From Deltaproteobacteria bacterium UBA6967 (GTDB lineage Bacteria > SAR324 > NAC60-12), in the NCBI GenBank assembly GCA_002450295.1, contig DJYX01000220.1:1-13494 (forward strand): a DNA stretch of 13,494 nt, in the 5' to 3' direction. This document shows, one piece after another, positions 6,409 through 13,494 of the stretch (its first letter is position 1; each line of letters opens with the position of its first letter). The position numbers and the translations under genes were made by a program. The notes under the pieces were generated by a model that did no database searches, was not told the origin of the DNA, and was given only the letters and a program-made list of their open reading frames with translations.

Positions 6409-6898
6409 AACTTTCCTTCCAGGAAACTGATTGCAGTAGCACGACAGCCTCTGCTGCAATACCTTCTTCACGCCCCACAAAACCCAAGCGCTCGGTAGTG
6501 GTTGCCTTGACTGAGATTTGACCTACAGAGACCTGCAGATCTTCCGATAAATTTTTTCGCATCTCCTCAATATAGGGGCGCAGCTTGGGACGCTGGGCCT
6601 GCACTGTACAGTCCAAATTGCCTACAGCGAAGCCAAGTTCTCGGACCTTTTCGTGGACGTGACGTAACAATTGGCGACTATCTGCCCCTCGGTAGTCCTC
6701 ATCAGAATCCGGAAAATGCTGACCAATATCTCCCAAGGCCAGAGCACCAAGAAGCGCATCCATTACGGCATGGAGCAAAACATCTGCGTCAGAGTGCCCC
6801 TGTAGTCCTTTCTCATGCGGAATTTCGAGCCCTCCAAGGATGAGCGGGCGTCCTTCTACCAGGGCATGAACATCAAAGCCAGTTCCAATTCGCCACAT
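6398..6898 (-). CDS. ispF: 2-C-methyl-D-erythritol 2,4-cyclodiphosphate synthase
   Basis: 166 aa from ATG 6898; a TTG at 6910 would add four residues and overlap the previous stop. IspF is a homotrimeric, zinc-dependent cytoplasmic enzyme of the MEP isoprenoid pathway. It cyclises CDP-methylerythritol 2-phosphate to MEcPP with release of CMP. All signatures are present: R-I-G-T-G-F-D-V-H with metal ligands D9 and H11, [10 protein letters not shown] with ligand H43, [12 protein letters not shown], and the C-terminal [19 protein letters not shown] block. The length is close to the usual 157-160 with a few extra C-terminal residues. ispD, its common partner or fusion partner, is not next to it. 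It sits between a two-TM small protein (stop 8 bp upstream) and the 70-aa gene. Confidence 0.97.
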   Translation of the reverse strand: MWRIGTGFDVHALVEGRPLILGGLEIPHEKGLQGHSDADVLLHAVMDALLGALALGDIGQHFPDSDEDYRGADSRQLLRHVHEKVRELGFAVGNLDCTVQAQRPKLRPYIEEMRKNLSEDLQVSVGQISVKATTTERLGFVGREEGIAAEAVVLLQSVSWKESYGS

Positions 6899-6906
6899 TC
6901 TCTGAC

Positions 6907-7110
6907 TCAATATTTTGGAGGTTCCTGGGCACTAAGCCACCCAAGCGCCAAAGCCACAATCATTGCCAAAGAACTGAGCAAATCCCCTGTTGCCAAATAC
7001 CAGATCACCAGAAAAGCGGCAGGAGCACCATATCTGAGGGGGGGACTCCGGCGAAAGAGTCGGACAACTTGACCAAAAGTTCGATTGGCATCACTGAAAA
7101 GGTTTTCCAT
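6907..7110 (-). CDS. Small two-helix membrane protein
   Basis: 67 aa from ATG 7110, which has an excellent ribosome site (AGGAG, 5-nt spacing) in the 10-bp gap after the upstream gene. An N-terminal amphipathic part with Arg residues ([10 protein letters not shown]) is followed by two hydrophobic segments, about residues 28-41 and 44-60, separated by T-G-D. The end S-A-Q-E-P-P-K-Y is polar. This is a hairpin membrane protein with a basic N-terminus. No family recognised. The tight spacing to the zinc-ribbon/HExxH gene upstream and to ispF downstream indicates one transcript. It may be a partner of the upstream membrane metalloprotein, but this is inference. Confidence 0.75.
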   Translation of the reverse strand: MENLFSDANRTFGQVVRLFRRSPPLRYGAPAAFLVIWYLATGDLLSSLAMIVALALGWLSAQEPPKY

Positions 7111-7120
7111 GCGTCTCCTA

Positions 7121-7915
7121 TTACCAGTGCTTGAGGACACACTGGAGGTCCTGTTGCACCAATTGATGGAAAAGGGCGTTGTGCCCTAGAGCGGGACTGA
7201 CCCGGTGTCGTGCTTCGTGGACAAGCGTTTCTAGTAAAATGGCGCGTTTGGGAATCGTACCAAGCCAGAAGTTGGAACGATGCACCCGAATTTGTTCTTC
7301 CCCCCAGTACACCCCTGCTTCTCCATACTGGACCAAGTTCCCATGCACCGCCGGTTCGAGGGTGTAGTGAATTTCAACAGTTCTCAGTTTCTCCCTCATA
7401 GCATCTGGTAGACAACCGATGCCCTGTAGTCTATCAACGTATTCATTGACCACAGCTTGTCGGGCCGGAACATCCTCACGCCAAACCCCAGCAACCTGCC
7501 AGACATCGCTGAGGGCCCAGACCAGCAGCAGAAGAAGAATACCTACCATCCACCAGGAGGAAATTCGGCGTGGAGGTGTGGGCCAATGCCTTGGATAAGC
7601 ATAGCGCCGTTTCCAGGCGAGCCACTGGCCCCATTCTTCTTGAAGGCGCTCACGTATATCTGGCCGGGAATCAAGACAGGCTGCCAAGTCTTCGGTCTGA
7701 TCGTCATTCAGTTCATCGCATTGGACCAGCCCTTCTTCCCGGCAGGTGTGGCAGCGCAGATGTAAGAAGCGTTCCCGGTCTTGTCCTCTCAGCAAGAGAA
7801 GACGCAAATCTGTTCCACCACAAGCGACACAACAAAGTGGACCTGACGTTGTTGCCAAATTCCCAGGCTGCTCCGAACCAGCGGAAGAGATTCTATCAAC
7901 AACTTGTAATCGCAT
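7121..7915 (-). CDS. Zinc-ribbon membrane protein with HExxH metallopeptidase-like motif
   Basis: 264 aa from ATG 7915; ATG 7939 (8 more residues) is also possible and neither has a strong ribosome site. The first 60 residues carry a zinc-ribbon-like pair: C29-x-x-C32 and C55-x-x-C58, with another Cys at 28. An acidic helical part follows, then a TM helix at about 121-142. The C-terminal domain holds V-H-E-A-R-H at 232-237, an HExxH motif of zinc metallopeptidases, with H245 and H250 as possible third ligands in G-H-N-A-L-F-H. With the single TM this would place a zinc ribbon on one side of the membrane and a catalytic-like domain on the other; the orientation cannot be decided from sequence. 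Family not recognised. The motif in a conserved helical setting suggests activity, but a structural zinc role is possible. First gene of the minus-strand cluster. Confidence 0.75.
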   Translation of the reverse strand: MRLQVVDRISSAGSEQPGNLATTSGPLCCVACGGTDLRLLLLRGQDRERFLHLRCHTCREEGLVQCDELNDDQTEDLAACLDSRPDIRERLQEEWGQWLAWKRRYAYPRHWPTPPRRISSWWMVGILLLLLVWALSDVWQVAGVWREDVPARQAVVNEYVDRLQGIGCLPDAMREKLRTVEIHYTLEPAVHGNLVQYGEAGVYWGEEQIRVHRSNFWLGTIPKRAILLETLVHEARHRVSPALGHNALFHQLVQQDLQCVLKHW

Positions 7916-7993
7916 TGCACTTGTCACGGGCAGGACCATATGATTTTCTGTTTTGACTCAGAATCTGAATCTTCCCTCTTGAGACTCATCACT
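7916..7993. promoter_or_regulatory. Divergent promoter region with small palindrome
   Basis: The 78 bp between the divergent starts at 7915 and 7994 must carry promoters or 5' leaders for both directions. It contains the palindrome TCAGAATCTGA (7958-7968) overlapping a direct repeat GAATCT/GAATCT (7961-7972), which could be an operator. I see no strong -35/-10 pair. The region shrinks if either gene uses its more upstream ATG (7939 or 7940). Confidence 0.3.
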
Positions 7994-8740
7994 ATGCAAG
8001 CTGTGGCACGCAATCCTTGGTTGAACAAACAAAACCTGACAAATGGTATCGCGCTGGCGTTGGTCATTCTTGGACTATCCTTACCTCATGAAGATGGCAA
8101 CCCCTGGTTGAGTATGGGCCTCTTCGCTTTTTCAGGTGCGGTGACCAACTGGCTCGCGGTCTACATGCTCTTCGAGAAAGTGCCAGGCCTCTACGGTTCC
8201 GGAGTTATCCCAGAGCGATTTGAAGACTTCAAGGCTGGAATCCACCAACTCATGATGAAGCAGTTTTTCACACCTGAGCGCATTGAACAATTTCTGCGTG
8301 AATCCAATGTGGAAGGTTCACTGTTGGCATCAGGGGCAGATTCCCTGATGGAACAACTGGATACGGAGCGGGCCTTTCAGACGATGGTGAGTGTAATCGA
8401 GGAATCGTCCTTTGCTCCCATGTTGGCGATGGTGGGTGGTCCAACTGCGCTTGCTCCACTGAAAGAACCCTTTATAGAAAAATTTCGTGAGTTGATTCAC
8501 GAGATTCTGGCAGATCCTCGGGTTCAACAAACTGTGGAAGAGCATTTTCACAAGGCAAACGCTGCAGAGACAATGACGGAACGGATCGAAGGGATTGTCC
8601 GGCAACGTCTGGATGAGTTGACCCCAGAGCGAGTCAAGGAGATTGTTGAAGATATGATCCGCCAACACCTGGATTGGCTGGTGGTCTGGGGCGGAGTTTT
8701 TGGTGGTTTGATTGGCCTGCTGACTCATTTCTTCATCTGA
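7994..8740 (+). CDS. DUF445 family membrane protein
   Basis: 248 aa from ATG 7994; ATG 7940 is in frame but would abut the divergent gene. The N-terminal half carries two hydrophobic segments, about 18-33 and 39-60. Between and after them are the DUF445 hallmarks F-S-G-A-V-T-N-W-L-A-V-Y-M-L-F and the following G-L-Y-G-S-G-V-I-P-x-R. The central part is helical, and the protein ends in a last TM (W-G-G-V-F-G-G-L-I-G-L-L-T-H-F-F-I), also typical of DUF445. The family is a widely distributed membrane protein group of unknown biochemical role; some homologues are larger with coiled helical middles, and this one is short. The gene stands before rplC with a likely promoter in between, so the two are probably not one operon. 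Family call is good, function open. Confidence 0.88.
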   Translation: MQAVARNPWLNKQNLTNGIALALVILGLSLPHEDGNPWLSMGLFAFSGAVTNWLAVYMLFEKVPGLYGSGVIPERFEDFKAGIHQLMMKQFFTPERIEQFLRESNVEGSLLASGADSLMEQLDTERAFQTMVSVIEESSFAPMLAMVGGPTALAPLKEPFIEKFRELIHEILADPRVQQTVEEHFHKANAAETMTERIEGIVRQRLDELTPERVKEIVEDMIRQHLDWLVVWGGVFGGLIGLLTHFFI

Positions 8741-8747
8741 AAAATTC

Positions 8748-8775
8748 TTGCAATTCCTGCTCAAATGACTATTCT
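8748..8775 (+). promoter_or_regulatory. Candidate sigma70 promoter upstream of rplC
   Basis: TTGCAA (8748-8753), a 16-bp spacer and TATTCT (8770-8775). The match is moderate but well placed 87 bp before the rplC start. The site starts 7 bp after the stop of the DUF445 gene. An 8-bp inverted repeat (AATTCTTG 8743-8750 with CAAGAATT 8787-8794) surrounds it. Confidence 0.45.
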
Positions 8776-8861
8776 AATTTGTTTTTCAAGAATTAAGTCT
8801 AACTCCTTAGCAGGGCTTGCCGGCAGGCAGGCTCCTTCTTTTCGAACCAAGAAAGGTTGCC

Positions 8862-9476
8862 ATGATCAGTGGAATGCTGGCCCGTAAAATTGGCATGTCG
8901 CAGGTTTTTCAGGATGACGGGACTATGGTTCCCGTGACTGTCCTGCAAGTCGGCCCGATGACCGTCACCCAGAAAAAAAGCAAAGACCGTGATGGTTATG
9001 ATGGAGTTCAGTTGGGCTTTGAAGAAATCGCTGAACGCAAGCTGAATCGCCCTACCAAGGGACACCTGAAGGGACAAACCTCCGTTCGGATTCTTCGAGA
9101 ATTCCGGGCAGAAGACCACGATGCCGTCACAGTTGGTCAAAAGTTCGATCACAATATCTTCAGCGAAGGCGAACTCGTATCTGTTGTAGGCACTTCCAAG
9201 GGTCGCGGTTTCGCTGGAGTAATGAAGCGTCACGGTTTCGGTGGACAGCCTGCCAGTCATGGGCACCGAGGCAAAAGACTCCCTGGTTCCATTGGTCAGT
9301 GCGCATTCCCAGCCCGTGTCTTCAAAGGTAGAAAGATGGGTGGCCAATATGGTAACACCCAAGTCACCACACAAGGTTTGGCGATCGTCAAGATCATTGA
9401 CAACGAGCGACTCGTCTTGATTAAGGGCGCGGTTCCAGGTCCCAACGGTGGCTTGGTTACGATTCGCAAGTCCTGA
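8862..9476 (+). CDS. rplC: Ribosomal protein L3 (uL3)
   Basis: 204 aa from ATG 8862, preceded by GAAAGG with 5-nt spacing. An earlier in-frame ATG at 8817 would add 15 non-conserved residues, so it is rejected. L3 is an early 50S assembly protein that binds near the 5'/3' end of 23S rRNA and reaches toward the peptidyl transferase centre with its long loop. The family features are intact: L-A-R-K-I-G-M-S-Q-V-F-x-D-D-G, V-T-V-L-Q-V-G-P, K-G-R-G-F-A-G-V-M-K-R-H-G-F-G-G, S-H-G-H-R-x-x-x-x-x-G-S-I-G-Q, and the tail K-G-A-V-P-G-P-N-G-G-L-V. The length is normal for the family. The oddity is the position: the neighbours are DUF445 and a glutamine-synthetase-like gene, without rpsJ, rplD, rplW or rplB. 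Confidence 0.97.
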   Translation: MISGMLARKIGMSQVFQDDGTMVPVTVLQVGPMTVTQKKSKDRDGYDGVQLGFEEIAERKLNRPTKGHLKGQTSVRILREFRAEDHDAVTVGQKFDHNIFSEGELVSVVGTSKGRGFAGVMKRHGFGGQPASHGHRGKRLPGSIGQCAFPARVFKGRKMGGQYGNTQVTTQGLAIVKIIDNERLVLIKGAVPGPNGGLVTIRKS

Positions 9477-9495
9477 TACGATCCCAGCACATTTT

Positions 9496-9521
9496 GAAGC
9501 GCTTGGCATTTCAGGCGCTTC
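9496..9521 (+). terminator. Hairpin downstream of rplC, possible terminator
   Basis: GAAGCGC (9496-9502) and GCGCTTC (9515-9521) form a perfect 7-bp stem, four of the seven pairs G-C, with a 12-nt loop, 20 bp after the rplC stop. No U-tract follows (CCTCCAAAAG), so it may be a weak or Rho-assisted terminator. Confidence 0.4.
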
Positions 9522-9634
9522 CCTCCAAAAGCTTCCTCCTTCTGATCTCCTGCAAATCCTGTTAAAGTAAGGTTTCTTGCGGATTCAACTATCCTGATTT
9601 CGCAGCATCACCGTCTTTATCGGCAACAATCCCC

Positions 9635-11029
9635 ATGTTACAAAACTCCAAGCAGTCCCCCTTGCTTCCTGAATGGAAAGAGGAAGACTACCGACAAATG
9701 AATGAGTGGCTCCAGCGCCACCGGATCACTGAGGTCGAATGTCTGATTCCTGATCTAACCGGAATTGCCCGCGGAAAGATCATGCCGGCTGACAAGTTCT
9801 TGCGTAAGGAAGGTCTTCGTCTGCCGGAGAACCTTTTTCTGCAGACGGTCACGGGTGACTGGGTGGATGAGAAGAAGATTGAAGCGCTGAATCCTGCAGA
9901 TGGAGACATGAATCTGCAGCCAGACCCCAGCACGATCTGTCTCGTACCTTGGGCCCAAGAACCTACCGCTCAGGTGATTCATGATTGTTTGCACATGGAC
10001 CGTAGCGCCATTGAAATTTCCCCGCGCAATGTGCTGCGCAGAGTTTTGTCACTCTATGAGAAAGAAGGCTGGGGGATCGCAATTGCACCAGAGTTGGAAT
10101 TCTACCTAACAAAAATCAACAAGGACCCTGATTATCCACTAGCACCTCCAGTAGGGAGATCCGGTCGGCCAGAAGCAACCGGTCAATTTTATGGGATTGA
10201 TGCGCTCAACGAATTCGACCCGCTCTTCGAGGACATGTATGACTACTGCGAAGCCCAGCAGCTAGACATTGATGCGTTGACTCACGAGATGGGCCCTTCG
10301 CAAATGGAAATTAATTTTATCCATGGTGATCCCTTACGCCTGGCAGACCATGTCTATCTCTTTAAGAGAACAATGCGCGAGACCGCGTTCCGGCATAAGG
10401 TCTATGCGACATTTATGGCTAAGCCAATGGCGAACCTTCCGGGTAGCGCTTTACATCTGCACCAAAGCTTGTTCGACCTGCAAAGCAAACGCAATCTCTT
10501 CGCTGATGAGGTAGGAAAACACACTCCGCTTTTTCTATCCTTCATTGCTGGGCTGCAAACCTATCTTCCCGAAATGATGCTGATGATTGGTCCAAACGTG
10601 AATTCCTACCGGCGGATCATCCCGAATACGGCTGCACCCATCAACGTACACTGGGGTGTGGACAATCGTACGGTGGGGCTGAGAGTTCCCTTTGCAGAAC
10701 AAGCGGACATGCGCGTTGAGAATCGACTGCCTGGTGCTGATGCTAATCCGTACCTGGCGATGGCAGCCTCACTGGGTTGCGGCTATCTTGGAATTCGGCA
10801 GGGTCTTCAGCCTGATGAACCTCTCACGGACAGTGCCTACTATCGGGATTACAGTCTCCCACGTAGCCTCTCGGAGGCCGTAGCTCTCTTTGAAGACAAT
10901 CCAGTTGCAAAGGAATTGTTTGGCGATAAATTCGTCCAGATTTATTCTGCTGTCAAACGTACAGAGTATGAAGCTTTCTTCCAGGTGATCAGTACTTGGG
11001 AGCGGGAGTTTCTGCTGTTGAATGTATGA
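9635..11029 (+). CDS. Glutamine synthetase family ligase, PuuA-like
   Basis: 464 aa from ATG 9635; no good ribosome site is visible there, and M22 after GAGGAAG is an alternative. The glutamine synthetase fold is complete. The N-terminal beta-grasp part has V-E-C-L-I-P-D-L-T-G-I-A-R-G-K. Catalytic motifs are P-E-L-E-F-Y-L (152-158), H-E-M-G-P-S-Q-M-E-I-N-F (217-228), the metal/ammonia-loop G-S-A-L-H-L-H-Q-S (270-278), N-S-Y-R-R (323-327) and R-V-E-N-R-L-P-G-A-D-A-N-P-Y-L-A (360-375). The E-C-L-I-P-D-L-T-G start and the absence of the adenylylated N-L-Y tyrosine motif fit the gamma-glutamylpolyamine synthetase (PuuA) group better than housekeeping GlnA. The likely reaction is ATP-dependent gamma-glutamylation of an amine such as putrescine, though the exact amine cannot be read from sequence. 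puuB, puuC and puuD are not nearby; the next gene, 65 bp on, is an ADP-ribosylglycohydrolase. Confidence 0.9.
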   Translation: MLQNSKQSPLLPEWKEEDYRQMNEWLQRHRITEVECLIPDLTGIARGKIMPADKFLRKEGLRLPENLFLQTVTGDWVDEKKIEALNPADGDMNLQPDPSTICLVPWAQEPTAQVIHDCLHMDRSAIEISPRNVLRRVLSLYEKEGWGIAIAPELEFYLTKINKDPDYPLAPPVGRSGRPEATGQFYGIDALNEFDPLFEDMYDYCEAQQLDIDALTHEMGPSQMEINFIHGDPLRLADHVYLFKRTMRETAFRHKVYATFMAKPMANLPGSALHLHQSLFDLQSKRNLFADEVGKHTPLFLSFIAGLQTYLPEMMLMIGPNVNSYRRIIPNTAAPINVHWGVDNRTVGLRVPFAEQADMRVENRLPGADANPYLAMAASLGCGYLGIRQGLQPDEPLTDSAYYRDYSLPRSLSEAVALFEDNPVAKELFGDKFVQIYSAVKRTEYEAFFQVISTWEREFLLLNV

Positions 11030-11094
11030 GAAAGCGACGGAATGATTTCTCAATCAACCCTTCTAGAACAACCTGATTCAAAAGGGATCTAACT

Positions 11095-13293
11095 GTGTCA
11101 TCTAATTCTTCACCTAAACTTCCCTATGCCTTGGATCAACAATACCTGGAGCGAGTCTATGCAGGTGTATTAGGAAAAATCATTGGTGTCTATTTAGGAA
11201 GACCCTTTGAAGGTTGGGAATACGAGCAGATTTCTAATCAATTAGGAGATATCAACTACTATGTTCATGAGAAGTTAAACGTTCCCTTGATTGTCACGGA
11301 CGATGATATTTCTGGAACCTTTACCTTCATCAGAGCTTTGGAAGATTACGGTTACTCCAAGGAAATTACCCCGGCTCAGATTGGTCATACCTGGCTGAAT
11401 TACATCATTGACCGCAAGGCGATTCTCTGGTGGGGAGGAATGGGCAACTCCACCGAACATACAGCGTTTCTGAGACTTAAGCAGGGAATTGAAGCACCTC
11501 AAAGTGGTTCCATGGAACTCAACAGCAAGGTGGTGGCAGAACAGATTGGAGCCCAAATTTTTATTGATGGTTGGGCGATGGTTGCTCCTGGCGATCCTGA
11601 ACTCGCTGCAGATTTAGCGAAACGAGCTGGTAGTGTGAGTCATGATGGAGAGGCAATTTATGGTGCACAGGTCATCGCGGCACTGGAAGCTCAGGCCTTT
11701 GTGGAGAAAGATCGACAAGCCCTAATTGATGTTGCAGTGTCATTGATCCCAAAAGACAGTTTGATCCAGCGGATGATTGCAGATTTGCGGGAACTTCATT
11801 CTCGAGAACCTGATTGGCGGAAGGCGTTTGATTTTCTTTCTAAGCACTATGGCTATAATACGTATGGGGGCAACTGCCACATGATCCCCAATCATGGTTT
11901 GATCATCTTCTCGTTCCTCTATGGCGATGATGATTTTCAAAAGACTATGATGATCGTCAACACACTGGGCTGGGACACGGACTGCAATGCTGGAAATCTG
12001 GGGTGCCTGATGGGAATCAAGAATGGCTTGGAGGGTATCAATCGGGGACCAGATTGGCGAGGTCCAGTTGCCGACAAACTGTACTTGCCCACGGCGGATG
12101 GTGGTCGTTCAATCAGCGATGCAGCAGCTGAAGCGGTTTATCTAGCGAATGCTGGAAGGCAACTGCATGGTCTTTCACCAACCTATCCCAAGGATGGAGC
12201 CCGTTTCCATTTTGAATTGCCGGGTTCGGTTCAGGGTTTTGCCTGTGAAGAATCGATCATTTCAACTGGCACTGCGACCGTTGCCAACTCCGAGGGTCAT
12301 AGCGTTAACGGGGCACGCTCCCTGGCGATTCATTTCAAAGCGCTGGCAAGAGGACGTACTGCCCGGGTCGAGACGCCAACCTTTTCGCCTTCTGCAGAGA
12401 TCTCCACTTATTTCACCAAGAGGGGCTACTCTCTGCTTGCCAGTCCTACCCTTTACAGTGGTCAAACGATCCGGGCTCGTATTGTTGCCGACGAGAACAA
12501 TCCGACTCCCGTGAAGTGCTCTTTGTACATCAAGCACTATAACGAACTTGATGAATTCACCCTGGTTTCTAGTGAAGTAGTTGAGCTTCAAGCCAGTAAG
12601 GTTCATGTACTCGAATGGAAAGTACCTGACACGCGTTGCTATCCAATTGCCTTCGTGGGCATTCAATTGGAGGGCAAACATGGTGAAACTGGTACGGTCT
12701 ACCTAGATTTTCTGGACTGGACGGGTGAACCGGAGATTCAACTGAATCGACCCTCTGAACGCGTGGTGTCCAGGCTAAATCGAGACAAAGGACCTATCAT
12801 GTGGAAATCGGCTTGGGTAGACGGTTTGGATGGCAACGAACGCTTAACGCAAATGGACTTCTGGCCGGAGCCATATCGCCTGATTCAAAACGTTGGTCGT
12901 GGACTACTGATGCAAGGAACCCGAGAATGGAAAAATTATAGAGTGACCGCTCGAATGACTCCGCATATGTGTGAAGCTGGAGGTCTTGGAATTCGAGTCC
13001 AAGGAATGACACGCTATTATGCGCTGCTGATCTCACAAGATGGGGCTCGTCTTGTAAGAAGTCATGAAGGCAAGGACACGATCCTAGCTTCCTGTGACCA
13101 GGGCTGGAAATTGGGTCATCAGTACGAACTCACGCTGCAGGCTTTTGAAAACAAACTCACAGCTTGGATCAACCAGGAAAAGATTCTAGAAGAGGAAGAT
13201 GCCGAGTGCTACTATTCTTCTGGTGCAATGGCTTTGATCTCTCAAGTGGGTCGAATCGGTTGTGATTTTGTCGAGGTGCAACCTGCATTCTAA
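11095..13293 (+). CDS. ADP-ribosylglycohydrolase family protein with C-terminal extension
   Basis: 732 aa from GTG 11095, preceded by AAAGGG with 8-nt spacing. Residues about 15-365 are the ARH/DraG-type all-helical domain. It opens with G-K-I-I-G-V-Y-L-G-R-P-F-E-G and holds the metal ligands in T-D-D-D (68-71) and D-T-D (294-296) within G-W-D-T-D-C-N-A-G-N-L-G. This fold usually binds two Mg2+ ions and cleaves ADP-ribose or related N-glycosides. The rest is unusual for DraG: residues about 370-545 look like a beta-rich, carbohydrate-binding-type module. Residues about 560-732 look like a jelly-roll of the DUF1080/laminin-G kind (W-K-N-Y-R-V-T-A-R-M, then G-G-L-G-I-R-V-Q). No signal peptide is seen, so it appears cytoplasmic. 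Long ARH proteins of this type are often met near sugar or nucleoside catabolism, so the substrate may be a small glycoside rather than a modified protein. No terminator is visible after the stop. Confidence 0.85.
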   Translation: MSSNSSPKLPYALDQQYLERVYAGVLGKIIGVYLGRPFEGWEYEQISNQLGDINYYVHEKLNVPLIVTDDDISGTFTFIRALEDYGYSKEITPAQIGHTWLNYIIDRKAILWWGGMGNSTEHTAFLRLKQGIEAPQSGSMELNSKVVAEQIGAQIFIDGWAMVAPGDPELAADLAKRAGSVSHDGEAIYGAQVIAALEAQAFVEKDRQALIDVAVSLIPKDSLIQRMIADLRELHSREPDWRKAFDFLSKHYGYNTYGGNCHMIPNHGLIIFSFLYGDDDFQKTMMIVNTLGWDTDCNAGNLGCLMGIKNGLEGINRGPDWRGPVADKLYLPTADGGRSISDAAAEAVYLANAGRQLHGLSPTYPKDGARFHFELPGSVQGFACEESIISTGTATVANSEGHSVNGARSLAIHFKALARGRTARVETPTFSPSAEISTYFTKRGYSLLASPTLYSGQTIRARIVADENNPTPVKCSLYIKHYNELDEFTLVSSEVVELQASKVHVLEWKVPDTRCYPIAFVGIQLEGKHGETGTVYLDFLDWTGEPEIQLNRPSERVVSRLNRDKGPIMWKSAWVDGLDGNERLTQMDFWPEPYRLIQNVGRGLLMQGTREWKNYRVTARMTPHMCEAGGLGIRVQGMTRYYALLISQDGARLVRSHEGKDTILASCDQGWKLGHQYELTLQAFENKLTAWINQEKILEEEDAECYYSSGAMALISQVGRIGCDFVEVQPAF

Positions 13294-13494
13294 AATAATC
13301 TTTCATGACGATACTAATTATTAAAACAAGCTCAATCAGCTTCAAAGAGAAAAGCTATTACAGTAGGAGCTATCATCAAATTCATTCGTTAAGAATGTGA
13401 AGTTCTCAAGGCTGGAAGTTATTCGGAAGGCAAAGCCAATAAACGGCGTTGGAGCTTAAGGGTTGTTTAATTTATGGATGAGCAGTTTCAAAGA
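13294..13494. other. Non-coding end of window
   Basis: About 200 bp of AT-rich DNA with stops in all frames. It has a duplicated AGCTAT motif around 13350-13375 and a short open stretch of about 26 codons near the end, but no start, ribosome site or recognisable product. The next gene presumably begins beyond the window. Confidence 0.5.

Noticed and set aside
8799..9509. Long open frame on the minus strand opposite rplC (236 codons)
   Set aside because: It lies fully over a well-conserved ribosomal protein gene and is explained by codon bias of rplC; no recognisable motifs.
9503..9518. Sigma54-like site TGGCA-N-GC upstream of the PuuA-like gene
   Set aside because: GG and GC are at about the right distance, but the -12 element lacks the TTGC core and the bases belong to the rplC hairpin.
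11027..11052. Inverted repeat TGAGAAA/TTTCTCA after the PuuA-like gene
   Set aside because: AT-rich 7-bp stem with a 12-nt loop and no U-tract; too weak to call a terminator between two co-directional genes.
12262..12681. Minus-strand frame of 139 codons within the ADP-ribosylglycohydrolase gene
   Set aside because: No start context or motif; the sense frame is continuous over 732 codons with good family signatures.
13390..13470. Possible transposase fragment near the end of the window
   Set aside because: The open stretch is only about 26 codons, has no start and no clear similarity to a known transposase; no terminal repeats seen.

Overview
The window looks like a chromosomal segment of a free-living Gram-negative bacterium of roughly 50% GC. 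Three genes encode exported, probable outer-membrane proteins ending in an aromatic residue. A CIRCE heat-shock operator, a non-mevalonate isoprenoid gene (ispF) and a ComM/YifB-type ATPase also fit a proteobacterium-like host. A marine deltaproteobacterial or SAR324-type lineage is my guess, from gene style only and with low confidence. I see no phage, IS element, CRISPR array, tRNA or rRNA.

Layout: (a) 3-323 is the 3' end of a comM/yifB-type gene, followed by about 300 bp of AT-rich non-coding DNA. This leads into a sigma70-like promoter overlapped by a near-perfect CIRCE element (649-675) and a small ORF of 80-81 aa (702-947). A 14-bp hairpin (959-989) separates it from the convergent genes. 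(b) 1028-2874, minus strand, holds two overlapping outer-membrane protein genes; the upstream one is DUF3187-like. Divergent from them, 2974-4973 holds an overlapping pair: a protein with three degenerate XRE-type helical repeats, each ending in a C-x-x-F-E-W-N-Y motif, then another predicted outer-membrane barrel. (c) 5083-6192 is a membrane-anchored protein of unknown function with a basic, Gly/Ser/Gln-rich tail. It runs tail-to-tail into a tight minus-strand cluster (6196-7915), in transcription order: a zinc-ribbon/TM/HExxH protein, a 67-aa two-TM protein, ispF and a 70-aa protein. (d) On the plus strand come a DUF445 membrane protein (7994-8740) and ribosomal protein L3 (8862-9476), which stands alone with no S10, L4 or L23 genes beside it. 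A PuuA/GlnA-like ligase (9635-11029) and a 732-aa ADP-ribosylglycohydrolase-family protein with a long C-terminal extension (11095-13293) follow. The last 200 bp hold nothing I recognise.

How it fits together: most of the window is a mosaic of short operons. The most promising leads are the small gene under a CIRCE operator (a possible uncharacterised heat-shock protein), the triple XRE-like repeat protein coupled to an outer-membrane protein, the detached rplC, the membrane metallopeptidase-like protein next to ispF, and the pairing of a glutamine-synthetase-fold ligase with an ADP-ribosylglycohydrolase.
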